Source: UBA5239 sp040394635 (GTDB taxonomy: Bacteria > Verrucomicrobiota > Lentisphaeria > Victivallales > Victivallaceae). Taken from it: a stretch of 64,000 bases of DNA. Of this stretch, positions 58,145-64,000 are shown piece by piece. The first letter of the stretch is position 1. The number at the start of each line of letters is the position of its first letter. Location of the stretch: positions 1 to 64,000 of the forward strand of contig JBEBRW010000025.1 of the NCBI GenBank assembly GCA_040394635.1. The letters are read 5' to 3'. Made by a program: the position numbers and the translations under genes. The notes beneath the pieces are model-generated. The model saw only the letters and a program-made list of their open reading frames with translations, was not told where the DNA came from and did no database searches.

Positions 58145-58942
58145 GTGAAGAATAGCAACAATCGTATTTTTCTCATTATCGTATTCATTTTCGCGGTGAT
58201 TCTGTTACTGGCTTTGTTTATGACCAGCCGCGGGGCCGCCAAGTATGAAGGTAAAAAGACCGGCAAAGATACCGATAAACCCATGTCGCCGATCGTTCAG
58301 GCCTACGCCGCCCGTACCGAGAGTCCGCTGGACCCCGGCAAGGCGCTCGAACTGCTGCAGGCCGGTAACAAACGCTATGTGGAAAACAAACGCCTGACCG
58401 ACCCCGGCGTCGGCGAAGAGAGCCGCAAATTCCTGGCGCTGGGTGAATGGCCCTATGCCGTGATCCTGACCTCCAGTGATTCGCGGATTCCCCCTGAATA
58501 TCTTTTTGATGCCGGCTTGGGCGACCTGACCGTGATCCGTGTGATCGGCCCGGTCGTGGACGGTACCGTGATCGCCTCCATTGAAAGCGCCATGATGGAC
58601 GGCAAATGCCGTCTGCTGGTCGTGCTTGGGCACAAAGACTCCAAGGCCGTCCGCAACGCCATCAACGCCGTCGAACACCCCGAAATGAGCGAGTCCTACG
58701 ACCTCGACGACGTGACCCGCAAAATCATTCCGTCCGTGCTCAAGGCCCGGAAATCTCTCCAAATGGGCGAAAACCTGAAAGAAGCCGTGGCCCGTGAAAA
58801 CGTCAACATGGCGATTCATCAGATCAAATCCGGCAGCAACGACCTGCAGCGCCTGGTCAATTCCGGCAAAATCAGCGTCGTCGGCGCCTACGCGGACATC
58901 CCCACCGGCAAAGTCGAATTCATAAGCGGCGAAGCCAAGTAA
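58145..58942 (+). CDS. Membrane-anchored beta-carbonic-anhydrase-like protein lacking zinc cysteines
   Basis: The 265-residue protein has an N-terminal membrane helix (about residues 8-27, IFLIIVFIFAVILLLALF) and a beta-carbonic-anhydrase domain: AVILTSSDSRIPPEYLFDAG, GDLTVIRVIGPVVDG, LLVVLGHKDSKAV. In active enzymes the first block has Cys-x-Asp-x-Arg and the last has His-x-x-Cys. Here S110 and S166 replace the two cysteines, while D112, R114 and H163 remain. Zinc binding and classical activity are therefore unlikely. GTG 58145 is chosen because GGAGGG lies 8 bases upstream. A role in sensing, scaffolding or an unknown reaction is possible. Confidence 0.85.
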   Translation: MKNSNNRIFLIIVFIFAVILLLALFMTSRGAAKYEGKKTGKDTDKPMSPIVQAYAARTESPLDPGKALELLQAGNKRYVENKRLTDPGVGEESRKFLALGEWPYAVILTSSDSRIPPEYLFDAGLGDLTVIRVIGPVVDGTVIASIESAMMDGKCRLLVVLGHKDSKAVRNAINAVEHPEMSESYDLDDVTRKIIPSVLKARKSLQMGENLKEAVARENVNMAIHQIKSGSNDLQRLVNSGKISVVGAYADIPTGKVEFISGEAK

Positions 58943-58970
58943 GATGCAGAGGCGGCAGCCTCTCGTATTA

Positions 58971-59573
58971 TCAGCCTAATACGCTGCGGATGGCTTCTTC
59001 GGGGATTGGGCCGGGGCGCAGGATTTTCCATTCATTTGCTTTTGAGGCGTCGACTACGGTCGAGGCTTTGCTGTCTGCGGGGATGTTTCCGGCGTCGATT
59101 ACGAGTTCCGGTTGACCGGCCAGGTCCGCCAGGGCTTCCTGTATGGACAGCGCATTCGGCATGCCGGAACGGTTCGCGCTGGTGGAGGCGAGCGGGAAAC
59201 CGCATTGAGCCAGCAGCATTTTCACGAAAGGATGGTCGGGAATCCGGAAGCCGATGGTGACGCCTTCACGGCCAGCGGCGATGATGGTGATGGGGCCCGG
59301 GGTGAATTCCTGCAGCAGTTTCCGGGGATTGCCGTCGAGGATGACGCCGGCGCTTTCGAGGGCGGCGGCATTGGCGGCGAACATCGCCAGCGGTTTGCGG
59401 CCGTCGCGAACCTTGAGGGCGTAAATCGTTTCGCGGGCGGCGTGGTCGTCCCAGCGGCAAACCAGTCCGTAAACGGTTTCCGTGGGAATCAGCAGTACGG
59501 CGCCGGGCGTGCGCAGGACTTCGCAACATGCGGCCACGGCCTGCTCGAAATCTTGCAGCGGTATAATATTCAT
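58971..59573 (-). CDS. YrdC/Sua5 family L-threonylcarbamoyl-AMP synthase
   Basis: The 200-residue protein carries the YrdC fold with LIPTETVYGLVCRWDDHAAR, IYALKVRDGRKPLAMFA and PLASTSANRSGMPN, the ATP/threonine-binding segments. The enzyme makes threonylcarbamoyl-AMP for t6A modification of tRNA. It lacks the C-terminal Sua5 domain, so it is the short TsaC-like form. Only 4 bases separate it from the response regulator gene upstream on the same strand, so they are cotranscribed, though no shared function is obvious. Confidence 0.92.
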   Translation of the reverse strand: MNIIPLQDFEQAVAACCEVLRTPGAVLLIPTETVYGLVCRWDDHAARETIYALKVRDGRKPLAMFAANAAALESAGVILDGNPRKLLQEFTPGPITIIAAGREGVTIGFRIPDHPFVKMLLAQCGFPLASTSANRSGMPNALSIQEALADLAGQPELVIDAGNIPADSKASTVVDASKANEWKILRPGPIPEEAIRSVLG

Positions 59574-59577
59574 GATA

Positions 59578-60642
59578 TCAATAGGATATGTCGTTCAAAC
59601 GGGCGGAGAGCCGGGCGATATCGGGATCGCCGAGGTATTTCTTTTTCAGCACATTGATCACCTCGCGGCAGTCATCCATCTGAGCCATCGAGGGGCAATT
59701 CTGCAGCCTTGTGCCGAGCTTCTTGCCGAATTCGATCTGGTCGAGCGCGCATTGATTCAATGAATTGATGGCCTGGAACCACACCGGATCGTCGCTGGTG
59801 ACGGCTTTGTCGGCGAAGATAAATGAATTGCAGCCGCGTTCGCGCAGCGGCACCACCTGCAGGCGGTCGACTTCGCTTTGCGCGGTGGTTTCCAGCAACT
59901 GGGTCTGGTGGCGGGTCAGCACGGCCATGGCTTCGTCGTTATCGAAATCGCGGTTTGACTGAATGTGCCAGACCTGGCTCTCGGGAATCCAGCCTGCGAT
60001 GAACCCTTTGCCGGTCTGGAAAAAATCGAGGTAGGCGTCCAGAATCTGGCGGAACGTTTCCTTCAGGTTTTCCTGCTGTTTGACTTTGCGGATGCTGACC
60101 ACCAGTTTTTCCAGCATGGCGAGGCGCTTATGCTCCAGCACCAGCATGTTCCACTTGGCGCAAAGCGACAGTGCCAGTTGACAGATTTCTTCGGACTGGA
60201 ACGGTTTCTTGATGTAAAGAAGCTTCTCAGGGGCGCCGATTTCGCGTGACAGGTCATCCTGCGAATGATCCGCATAGGCGGTCATGATGACGATCTCGAT
60301 ATTGGGGTCGATCTCGCGGATTTTCTGCGCAGTTTTCAGGCCGTCCCAGCCGGGCGGCATCCGCATGTCGACAAACATCACCGCATACGGCGCTTTGTTC
60401 TCGAGCGCGGCCCTGACCATGTCAAAGGCTTCCTCGCCCTGTCCCGCGGTGTCGATGTCATAGGATGGCTGGTCCTCCGTCTCGGCTTCGGTATCCTCCG
60501 GCAATCCCATCAGCCTTGCACGCATACCGCGGACCAGCAGTGCGGTTTTGTTGGGCCGCCCGCTGTTCAGCAGGAGTTGAGCGAGCTGTTCCCGCAGGTC
60601 ATTCTGGTCGTCAACGATCAGTAATCTACGATTGGGTTCCAT
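59578..60642 (-). CDS. Response regulator with interrupted receiver domain and GAF-like end
   Basis: The 354-residue protein starts at ATG 60642 behind GGAGGT. The receiver begins RRLLIVDDQNDLREQLAQLL (acidic D11, D12). An extra segment of about 35 residues follows before the phospho-acceptor D92 (VMFVDMRMPPGWDG), T121 (VIMTAYAD) and K146 (IKKPF). The normal Asp is near residue 54, so there is a real insertion. The remaining 200 residues are helical then beta-rich (FQTGKGFIAGWIPESQVWHI), possibly GAF-like, with no DNA-binding domain. No histidine kinase gene is nearby; the downstream gene is yrdC-like. Confidence 0.85.
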   Translation of the reverse strand: MEPNRRLLIVDDQNDLREQLAQLLLNSGRPNKTALLVRGMRARLMGLPEDTEAETEDQPSYDIDTAGQGEEAFDMVRAALENKAPYAVMFVDMRMPPGWDGLKTAQKIREIDPNIEIVIMTAYADHSQDDLSREIGAPEKLLYIKKPFQSEEICQLALSLCAKWNMLVLEHKRLAMLEKLVVSIRKVKQQENLKETFRQILDAYLDFFQTGKGFIAGWIPESQVWHIQSNRDFDNDEAMAVLTRHQTQLLETTAQSEVDRLQVVPLRERGCNSFIFADKAVTSDDPVWFQAINSLNQCALDQIEFGKKLGTRLQNCPSMAQMDDCREVINVLKKKYLGDPDIARLSARLNDISY

Positions 60643-60725
60643 AAATAATACCTCCAGTACACCCATACAATAACATCAAATGGAAACAGTTCAAACTTTT
60701 TTTATGATTAAGCTCAAAATAAATC

Positions 60726-61391
60726 TCAATCCGGCAGATATTTCGAGCCCTCGCGAACTGCGAACGGCTTCATTCTCGAGCCGTATTCCGCCAGAAATGC
60801 CTTCACCGGTTCCGGCTTGACTTTGGAAAGCTCGCGCAGGTACCAGCCGATGGCCTTCTGGATGAACCACTCGCGGTCGTCCACCATGGTCGAGGCCCAC
60901 TTCAGGGAGCGCCGCGGGTCGCCGTCCTTTTTGGTCGAATACAGCGTGAAAGTCAGACATGCCCGCCGCACCCAGAAGCTGCGGTGCCCCAGCCACTTCG
61001 CCTCCATTTCATCCAGATACTTCGGTTTTGCCTTCAACACGCGGAATGCGCCGTGGCACAGCCCGTCCGCCATCGCCCAGGCCTCCAGATCCTCCTTGTA
61101 GCGGCTCAGCCGCGCCCATATGGCGTCCAGGTCCGTCACCTTCGGGTGGTCCAGCAGCCTGCCCGCCACCTGATACGCCTCGTGGCAACGCAACTCCCAG
61201 AGCGCATCGCACAGATCAAGGATTTCCTGTTCATCGTGGGCGGCGGCAAACTCTTTGCACAACCGGGCGATTTCCGGTGTACGCACCCCCAGATAAAGGT
61301 GATCGACTTTGTGATACCACTTCATCCCCTCGGCGTCTGCAGGGCAGCCCAGCGACTTCAGAACCTTCATGAATTCCCGATAATTTTCCAT
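60726..61391 (-). CDS. AlkD-like DNA alkylation repair protein
   Basis: The 221-residue protein is all-helical with HEAT-like repeats of the AlkC/AlkD glycosylase group. Segments include KWYHKVDHLYLGVRTPEIAR, CDALWELRCHEAYQVAGRLL, DLEAWAMADGLCHGAF and SFWVRRACLTFTLYSTKKDG, then WFIQKAIGWYLRELSKVKPE. It would remove alkylated bases from DNA. ATG 61391 is preferred from the family length; the longer upstream frame is composed of simple-sequence DNA. The region just upstream is a low-complexity ATTTTCC repeat. Confidence 0.88.
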   Translation of the reverse strand: MENYREFMKVLKSLGCPADAEGMKWYHKVDHLYLGVRTPEIARLCKEFAAAHDEQEILDLCDALWELRCHEAYQVAGRLLDHPKVTDLDAIWARLSRYKEDLEAWAMADGLCHGAFRVLKAKPKYLDEMEAKWLGHRSFWVRRACLTFTLYSTKKDGDPRRSLKWASTMVDDREWFIQKAIGWYLRELSKVKPEPVKAFLAEYGSRMKPFAVREGSKYLPD

Positions 61392-61417
61392 TTTCCATTT
61401 CCCATTTTCAATTATTT
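61388..61417. repeat. Simple CATTTTCCATTTCCCATTTT repeat
   Basis: Short C/T-rich repeated units lie at the start of the AlkD-like gene. They are related to the units at 28921-29027. It may interfere with assigning the start and could be a slippage-prone tract. Confidence 0.4.
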
Positions 61418-61543
61418 TATAAATACAGTATGGCGGCACAAATATCAAATTTTTTCTCCGGAAAAGTGGTTATTCCGCATTGATTTATTTCATAGGGCGG
61501 TTATTGTAGTTCCGTTCATACAAACAACAAAAAGGAAACGCTC

Positions 61544-62290
61544 ATGATCAAGCAAGTTTTTCTGGCCGCAGTATTCACTTCAATGGCATTGTGGCTGACC
61601 GGTTGCTGTACCAAAGGTGAATTCGACAATGCGCAGGTTGACGTCATCTACACTGCCAACCCGGTGAAAATCGACGGCGTCCTCGATGACGAAATCTGGA
61701 CCAGGGCCCAGGGGTACACTTTCAACGCTTACAATGAGGTATGCAAGCAGAACGGCGTGATCAAGTTCGCCTGGGACGACCAGTACATTTACGTCGGCGC
61801 GGAACTGACTGACGATGACGTCGTCACCGTCAGCGACAAGGACCAGACCCATCTTTACAAAGACGGCGACCTGCTGGAAATCTTCCTGAAGCCGATGACC
61901 GATACCTATTACTGGGAAATCTACGCCAATCCGCTGAATGCCCGTGCTTCGTTCTTCATCGCCGGCGGCGGCAGGCTCATCAGCGACGAAATCGCCAAAG
62001 AATCCCACCTGATGAAAGACCTGAAGGTCGTCGCCAAGATCGACGGCACCATCAACAACTGGCAGGACACCGACAAGGGCTGGACCGTGGAAATGGCCAT
62101 CCCGATCAAGGACTTGCTCCAGCACGGCGCCGAGCTGAAGGAAAATTCGGTATGGCGTTTCCTGGTCGGCCGTTATAATTATTCCAGATACCTCACGGCT
62201 CCGGAACTCAGCGGTATTACCACCTTCAAGGACGGCAGCAAGTCGTTCCATCATATTCCGTCCTACGGCTATATGAAGTTCGTCAAATAA
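61544..62290 (+). CDS. Lipoprotein with CBM9-like carbohydrate-binding domain
   Basis: The 248-residue protein starts with a lipoprotein signal (MIKQVFLAAVFTSMALWLTG, then CCTKG). It is followed by a CBM9/DOMON-type sandwich: VDVIYTANPVKIDGVLDDEI, GVIKFAWDDQYIYVGAELTD, DGDLLEIFLKP, YYWEIYANPLNARASFF and GWTVEMAIPIKDLL. These sugar-binding domains are often at the end of larger enzymes; here the domain is alone and lipid-anchored, so it may bind glycans at the cell surface. AAGGAAA serves as ribosome site. A terminator follows directly. Confidence 0.87.
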   Translation: MIKQVFLAAVFTSMALWLTGCCTKGEFDNAQVDVIYTANPVKIDGVLDDEIWTRAQGYTFNAYNEVCKQNGVIKFAWDDQYIYVGAELTDDDVVTVSDKDQTHLYKDGDLLEIFLKPMTDTYYWEIYANPLNARASFFIAGGGRLISDEIAKESHLMKDLKVVAKIDGTINNWQDTDKGWTVEMAIPIKDLLQHGAELKENSVWRFLVGRYNYSRYLTAPELSGITTFKDGSKSFHHIPSYGYMKFVK

Positions 62291-62306
62291 TGTAACGTAT
62301 TGCATG

Positions 62307-62337
62307 CGCCGGATATCCCAAATGTCCGGCGTTTTTT
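62307..62337 (+). terminator. Terminator of the CBM9-like lipoprotein gene
   Basis: A stem of about 9 pairs (CGCCGGATA 62307-62315 with TGTCCGGCG 62323-62331, one G-U pair) is followed by six T residues. Confidence 0.85.
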
Positions 62338-62341
62338 GTCT

Positions 62342-62767
62342 ATGAGCTCAAATCAAACTGTCAAATACGAATATAAGTGTCCGTTCTGCAAGAAATATTT
62401 CATGGTGGACGAGAGCGAGAGCTTTCTGGAGCGCGAGTGTCCGCTCTGCCATGAAACGGTCATCCCCGAACCGCCCGGCATGAACAAGGGGCCGCTGATA
62501 AAGCTGCACCTGAACGTCCACCAGCGGCGTCTGCTGGCCGTGGTGCTGGGCTATACGTTCGGCGTTTTCGGCGCCCACAAATTCGTGTTGAATTACAATG
62601 GCACCGGCACCCTCTACCTGTTGATCACGCTGATCCTGGCGACGATTTATCTCCCGCTGGTTCTGATCGTCCTGATCATAGCCATCCTCGAATCCACGAT
62701 CTACCTGCTGACCCCTGACGAGAAATTCGAACAGCGTTACATCACGAACCAGCACCACTTCTTCTGA
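62342..62767 (+). CDS. TM2-domain membrane protein with zinc-ribbon head
   Basis: The 141-residue protein has an N-terminal zinc-ribbon-like part (CPFCKKYFM and CPLCHE, four Cys) and a C-terminal TM2 domain (YTFGVFGAHKFVLNYNGTGT, then hydrophobic helices LYLLITLILATIYLPLVLIV). TM2 proteins are small membrane proteins of unknown role, often with zinc ribbons. ATG 62342 is five bases after the terminator T-run; no clear ribosome site is seen, so an upstream start at 62300 remains possible. Confidence 0.82.
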   Translation: MSSNQTVKYEYKCPFCKKYFMVDESESFLERECPLCHETVIPEPPGMNKGPLIKLHLNVHQRRLLAVVLGYTFGVFGAHKFVLNYNGTGTLYLLITLILATIYLPLVLIVLIIAILESTIYLLTPDEKFEQRYITNQHHFF

Positions 62768-62809
62768 AAATAATGCGGGGAGCGCGGACCGCTCTCGCAT
62801 TCAGTCCCT

Positions 62810-63796
62810 TCAGCGTGAAAAGGCTGACAGGTCTTCGATAAATTTGGCGTCTTCTTCGATGGAGCGTCCGCGCGTGGTCAGGTAGCCGCCGGTCATCAGA
62901 CTGCTGGCGCCGCTGAGCATCAGGAGCCCCATGAAATCTTTCATGATGGTCTCGCGGCCGGCGGTGAATTTGATTTGCAGCGCGGGGTTGATCAGGCGGT
63001 AAATCGCAAAGCTTTTTGCCGCTTCCGCCGGGCTGAAAATCGGCTGGTCGCCGACCGGGGTGCCCTTGATCGGCAGCAGGATGTTCAGCGGCGAGCCCTG
63101 AACCTTCAGGTCGCGCACGGCCAGCGCCATGTCGACGCGGTCCGCCATCGTTTCACCCAGCCCGAAGATTCCGCCGCAACAGATGTCGAGGCCGAATTCC
63201 TGCAGATATTTGATGGTCTGGATTTTTTCTTCGATGGTATGGGTGGTGGCGATCAACTCCGCGTAACGCTGAGGCGATACCTGTAAATTCATGTTGTAAC
63301 GGCTGACGTGGTGCTCGGAGAGCATCCGGGCGGTTTCGCGGCTGAGGATGCCGAGCGAGACGCAGAGTTTCAATTCGGGGTAACAGCGGTGAAGCTCGTC
63401 CAGCGTGTCCAGAATGGTCATGAACTCATCGTTCGGCTCGGTATAGCCGATGCCGCTGGTGACGTAGCCGAAAAAGGCCACGCCCGCGGACACGATCTCG
63501 CCGGCGGCCTTGAGCACCTCGGCCTTGTCCAGCAGCGGATAACACTCGACCTGGGTGTCGTAATGCGCGGACTGCGCACAGAAACGGCAGTTCTGGCTGC
63601 AGACGCCGGATTTGGCATTGATGATTGAGCAGGGGACGATGTCTCCGCAGAACTTGACCCGGACTTTGTTGGCCAGGGAAATCAGGTCCAGGAGGTCGGG
63701 ACCGTGAATTTGTTCACCGAGTTCAAGCGCTTCCGCCCTCGACAGCACGTGACCGTCGAGGACCTTACCGGCATTCAGGATTAAAGGGTTCAGCAT
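62810..63796 (-). CDS. bioB: Biotin synthase
   Basis: BioB is the radical-SAM enzyme that inserts sulfur into dethiobiotin. The 328-residue protein has the radical-SAM Cys set C66, C70, C73 in SGVCSQNCRFCAQSAHYD, plus GGIFGLGETMADRVDMA. The [2Fe-2S] cluster ligand region is in the C-terminal half (FTAGRETIMKDF). No other bio gene is adjacent. It starts 7 bases after an Rrf2-type regulator gene on the same strand, so biotin synthesis may be linked to iron-sulfur status. Confidence 0.95.
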   Translation of the reverse strand: MLNPLILNAGKVLDGHVLSRAEALELGEQIHGPDLLDLISLANKVRVKFCGDIVPCSIINAKSGVCSQNCRFCAQSAHYDTQVECYPLLDKAEVLKAAGEIVSAGVAFFGYVTSGIGYTEPNDEFMTILDTLDELHRCYPELKLCVSLGILSRETARMLSEHHVSRYNMNLQVSPQRYAELIATTHTIEEKIQTIKYLQEFGLDICCGGIFGLGETMADRVDMALAVRDLKVQGSPLNILLPIKGTPVGDQPIFSPAEAAKSFAIYRLINPALQIKFTAGRETIMKDFMGLLMLSGASSLMTGGYLTTRGRSIEEDAKFIEDLSAFSR

Positions 63797-63803
63797 CGAA
63801 TCC

Positions 63804-64000
63804 TCAGATCATGTATTCCGGTTCTTTGACTTTTTCCTTGGCGTTTTCTTCCAGGATGTGCGCCAGAGTGATGGCGGCGGCTTCGCGGCGGAAGGTCTCG
63901 GAGAGACGTTTCCAGGTGCGGGTGGTTTCGCAGACCGGCAGACGCGGACAGACATGACTGCCCTTGGTGCAGCGGACCAGCTCAAGCTTGCCTTCGAAGA
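63804..64000 (-). CDS. Rrf2 family regulator, C-terminal part (partial)
   Basis: The visible 64 residues end ...KEKVKEPEYMI and contain C-TKGSHV-C-PRLPV-C, then TRTWKRLSETFRREAAAITL. This three-Cys spacing and the following helix (ITLAHIL) match the Fe-S cluster region of Rrf2/IscR-type regulators. The N-terminal winged helix is outside the window, so the full family call is an inference from the C-terminus. Stop codon at 63804-63806. It is the gene directly upstream of bioB (7 bases). Confidence 0.75.
   Translation of the reverse strand, partial: FEGKLELVRCTKGSHVCPRLPVCETTRTWKRLSETFRREAAAITLAHILEENAKEKVKEPEYMI

Noticed and set aside
58145..58942. Active beta-carbonic anhydrase
   Set aside because: Both zinc-ligand cysteines are replaced by serine, so I call it carbonic-anhydrase-like only.
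1..64000. tRNA, rRNA or transposase genes
   Set aside because: No cloverleaf-like gene, rRNA segment, transposase or integrase frame was found by reading both strands, although a covariance-model search was not possible.

Overview
The window looks like a chromosomal segment from a Gram-negative, saccharolytic bacterium of the PVC group, most likely Lentisphaerota (Victivallis-like) or a close relative. The basis is circumstantial. Three pseudopilins begin with the near-identical segment FTLIELLVVIAIIAILA, there are many sugar regulators (LacI, AraC, IclR, GntR-LacI) next to glycosidases, lipoproteins and outer-surface enzymes have signal peptides, and the housekeeping genes are moderately high in GC. 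I saw no rRNA, tRNA, CRISPR, insertion sequence or prophage.

Left part (1-17.1 kb): housekeeping and unrelated small genes. These are ruvB, a transketolase with an unusual Gly/Cys-rich tail, a DciA-like DUF721 protein, kptA coupled to a membrane protein, a rubrerythrin-like lipoprotein, a three-gene cluster (small membrane protein, kinase-like/methyltransferase fusion, LtaS/EptA-like membrane phosphatase-fold enzyme), a PadR-controlled membrane protein, leuCD, an XRE-cupin regulator and a GNAT acetyltransferase. Several intergenic gaps hold palindromic repeats.

Middle part (17.2-36.4 kb): an amidohydrolase; a LacI-pseudopilin-beta-helix operon behind a consensus promoter flanked by two copies of a perfect 18-bp palindrome; catalase; a LacI-glycosidase operon; zwf; a 2-Cys peroxiredoxin; two tandem DUF2079 membrane proteins; and an AT-rich run of unrecognised membrane-protein genes, one apparently frameshifted.

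Right-middle part (36.4-57.9 kb): a dense carbohydrate-use region. It holds two Gfo/Idh/MocA oxidoreductases and a PocR-AraC regulator, an IclR-pseudopilin-glycosidase block, an SGNH esterase, a second glycosidase-pseudopilin-GH78-like operon facing an AraC gene, an orphan glycyl radical enzyme facing another AraC gene, an alginate-lyase-like protein, and a GntR/LacI regulator translationally coupled to a GH78-like alpha-L-rhamnosidase. The likely theme is sensing of plant or algal polysaccharide sugars (rhamnose and uronic acids), extracellular attack, and anaerobic breakdown of the products.

Right end (58.1-64 kb): a membrane-anchored beta-carbonic-anhydrase homologue that has lost both zinc cysteines, a YrdC/Sua5 protein, a response regulator with an interrupted receiver domain, an AlkD-like protein, a CBM9-like lipoprotein, a TM2 protein, and bioB preceded by an Rrf2-type Fe-S regulator cut by the window edge.

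The most interesting pattern is the repeated module of one transcription regulator, one pseudopilin and one or two polysaccharide-active secreted enzymes. It occurs three times here, and the pseudopilins all lack the glycine normally found before the prepilin cleavage site. This suggests substrate-specific pseudopilins working with their own enzymes.
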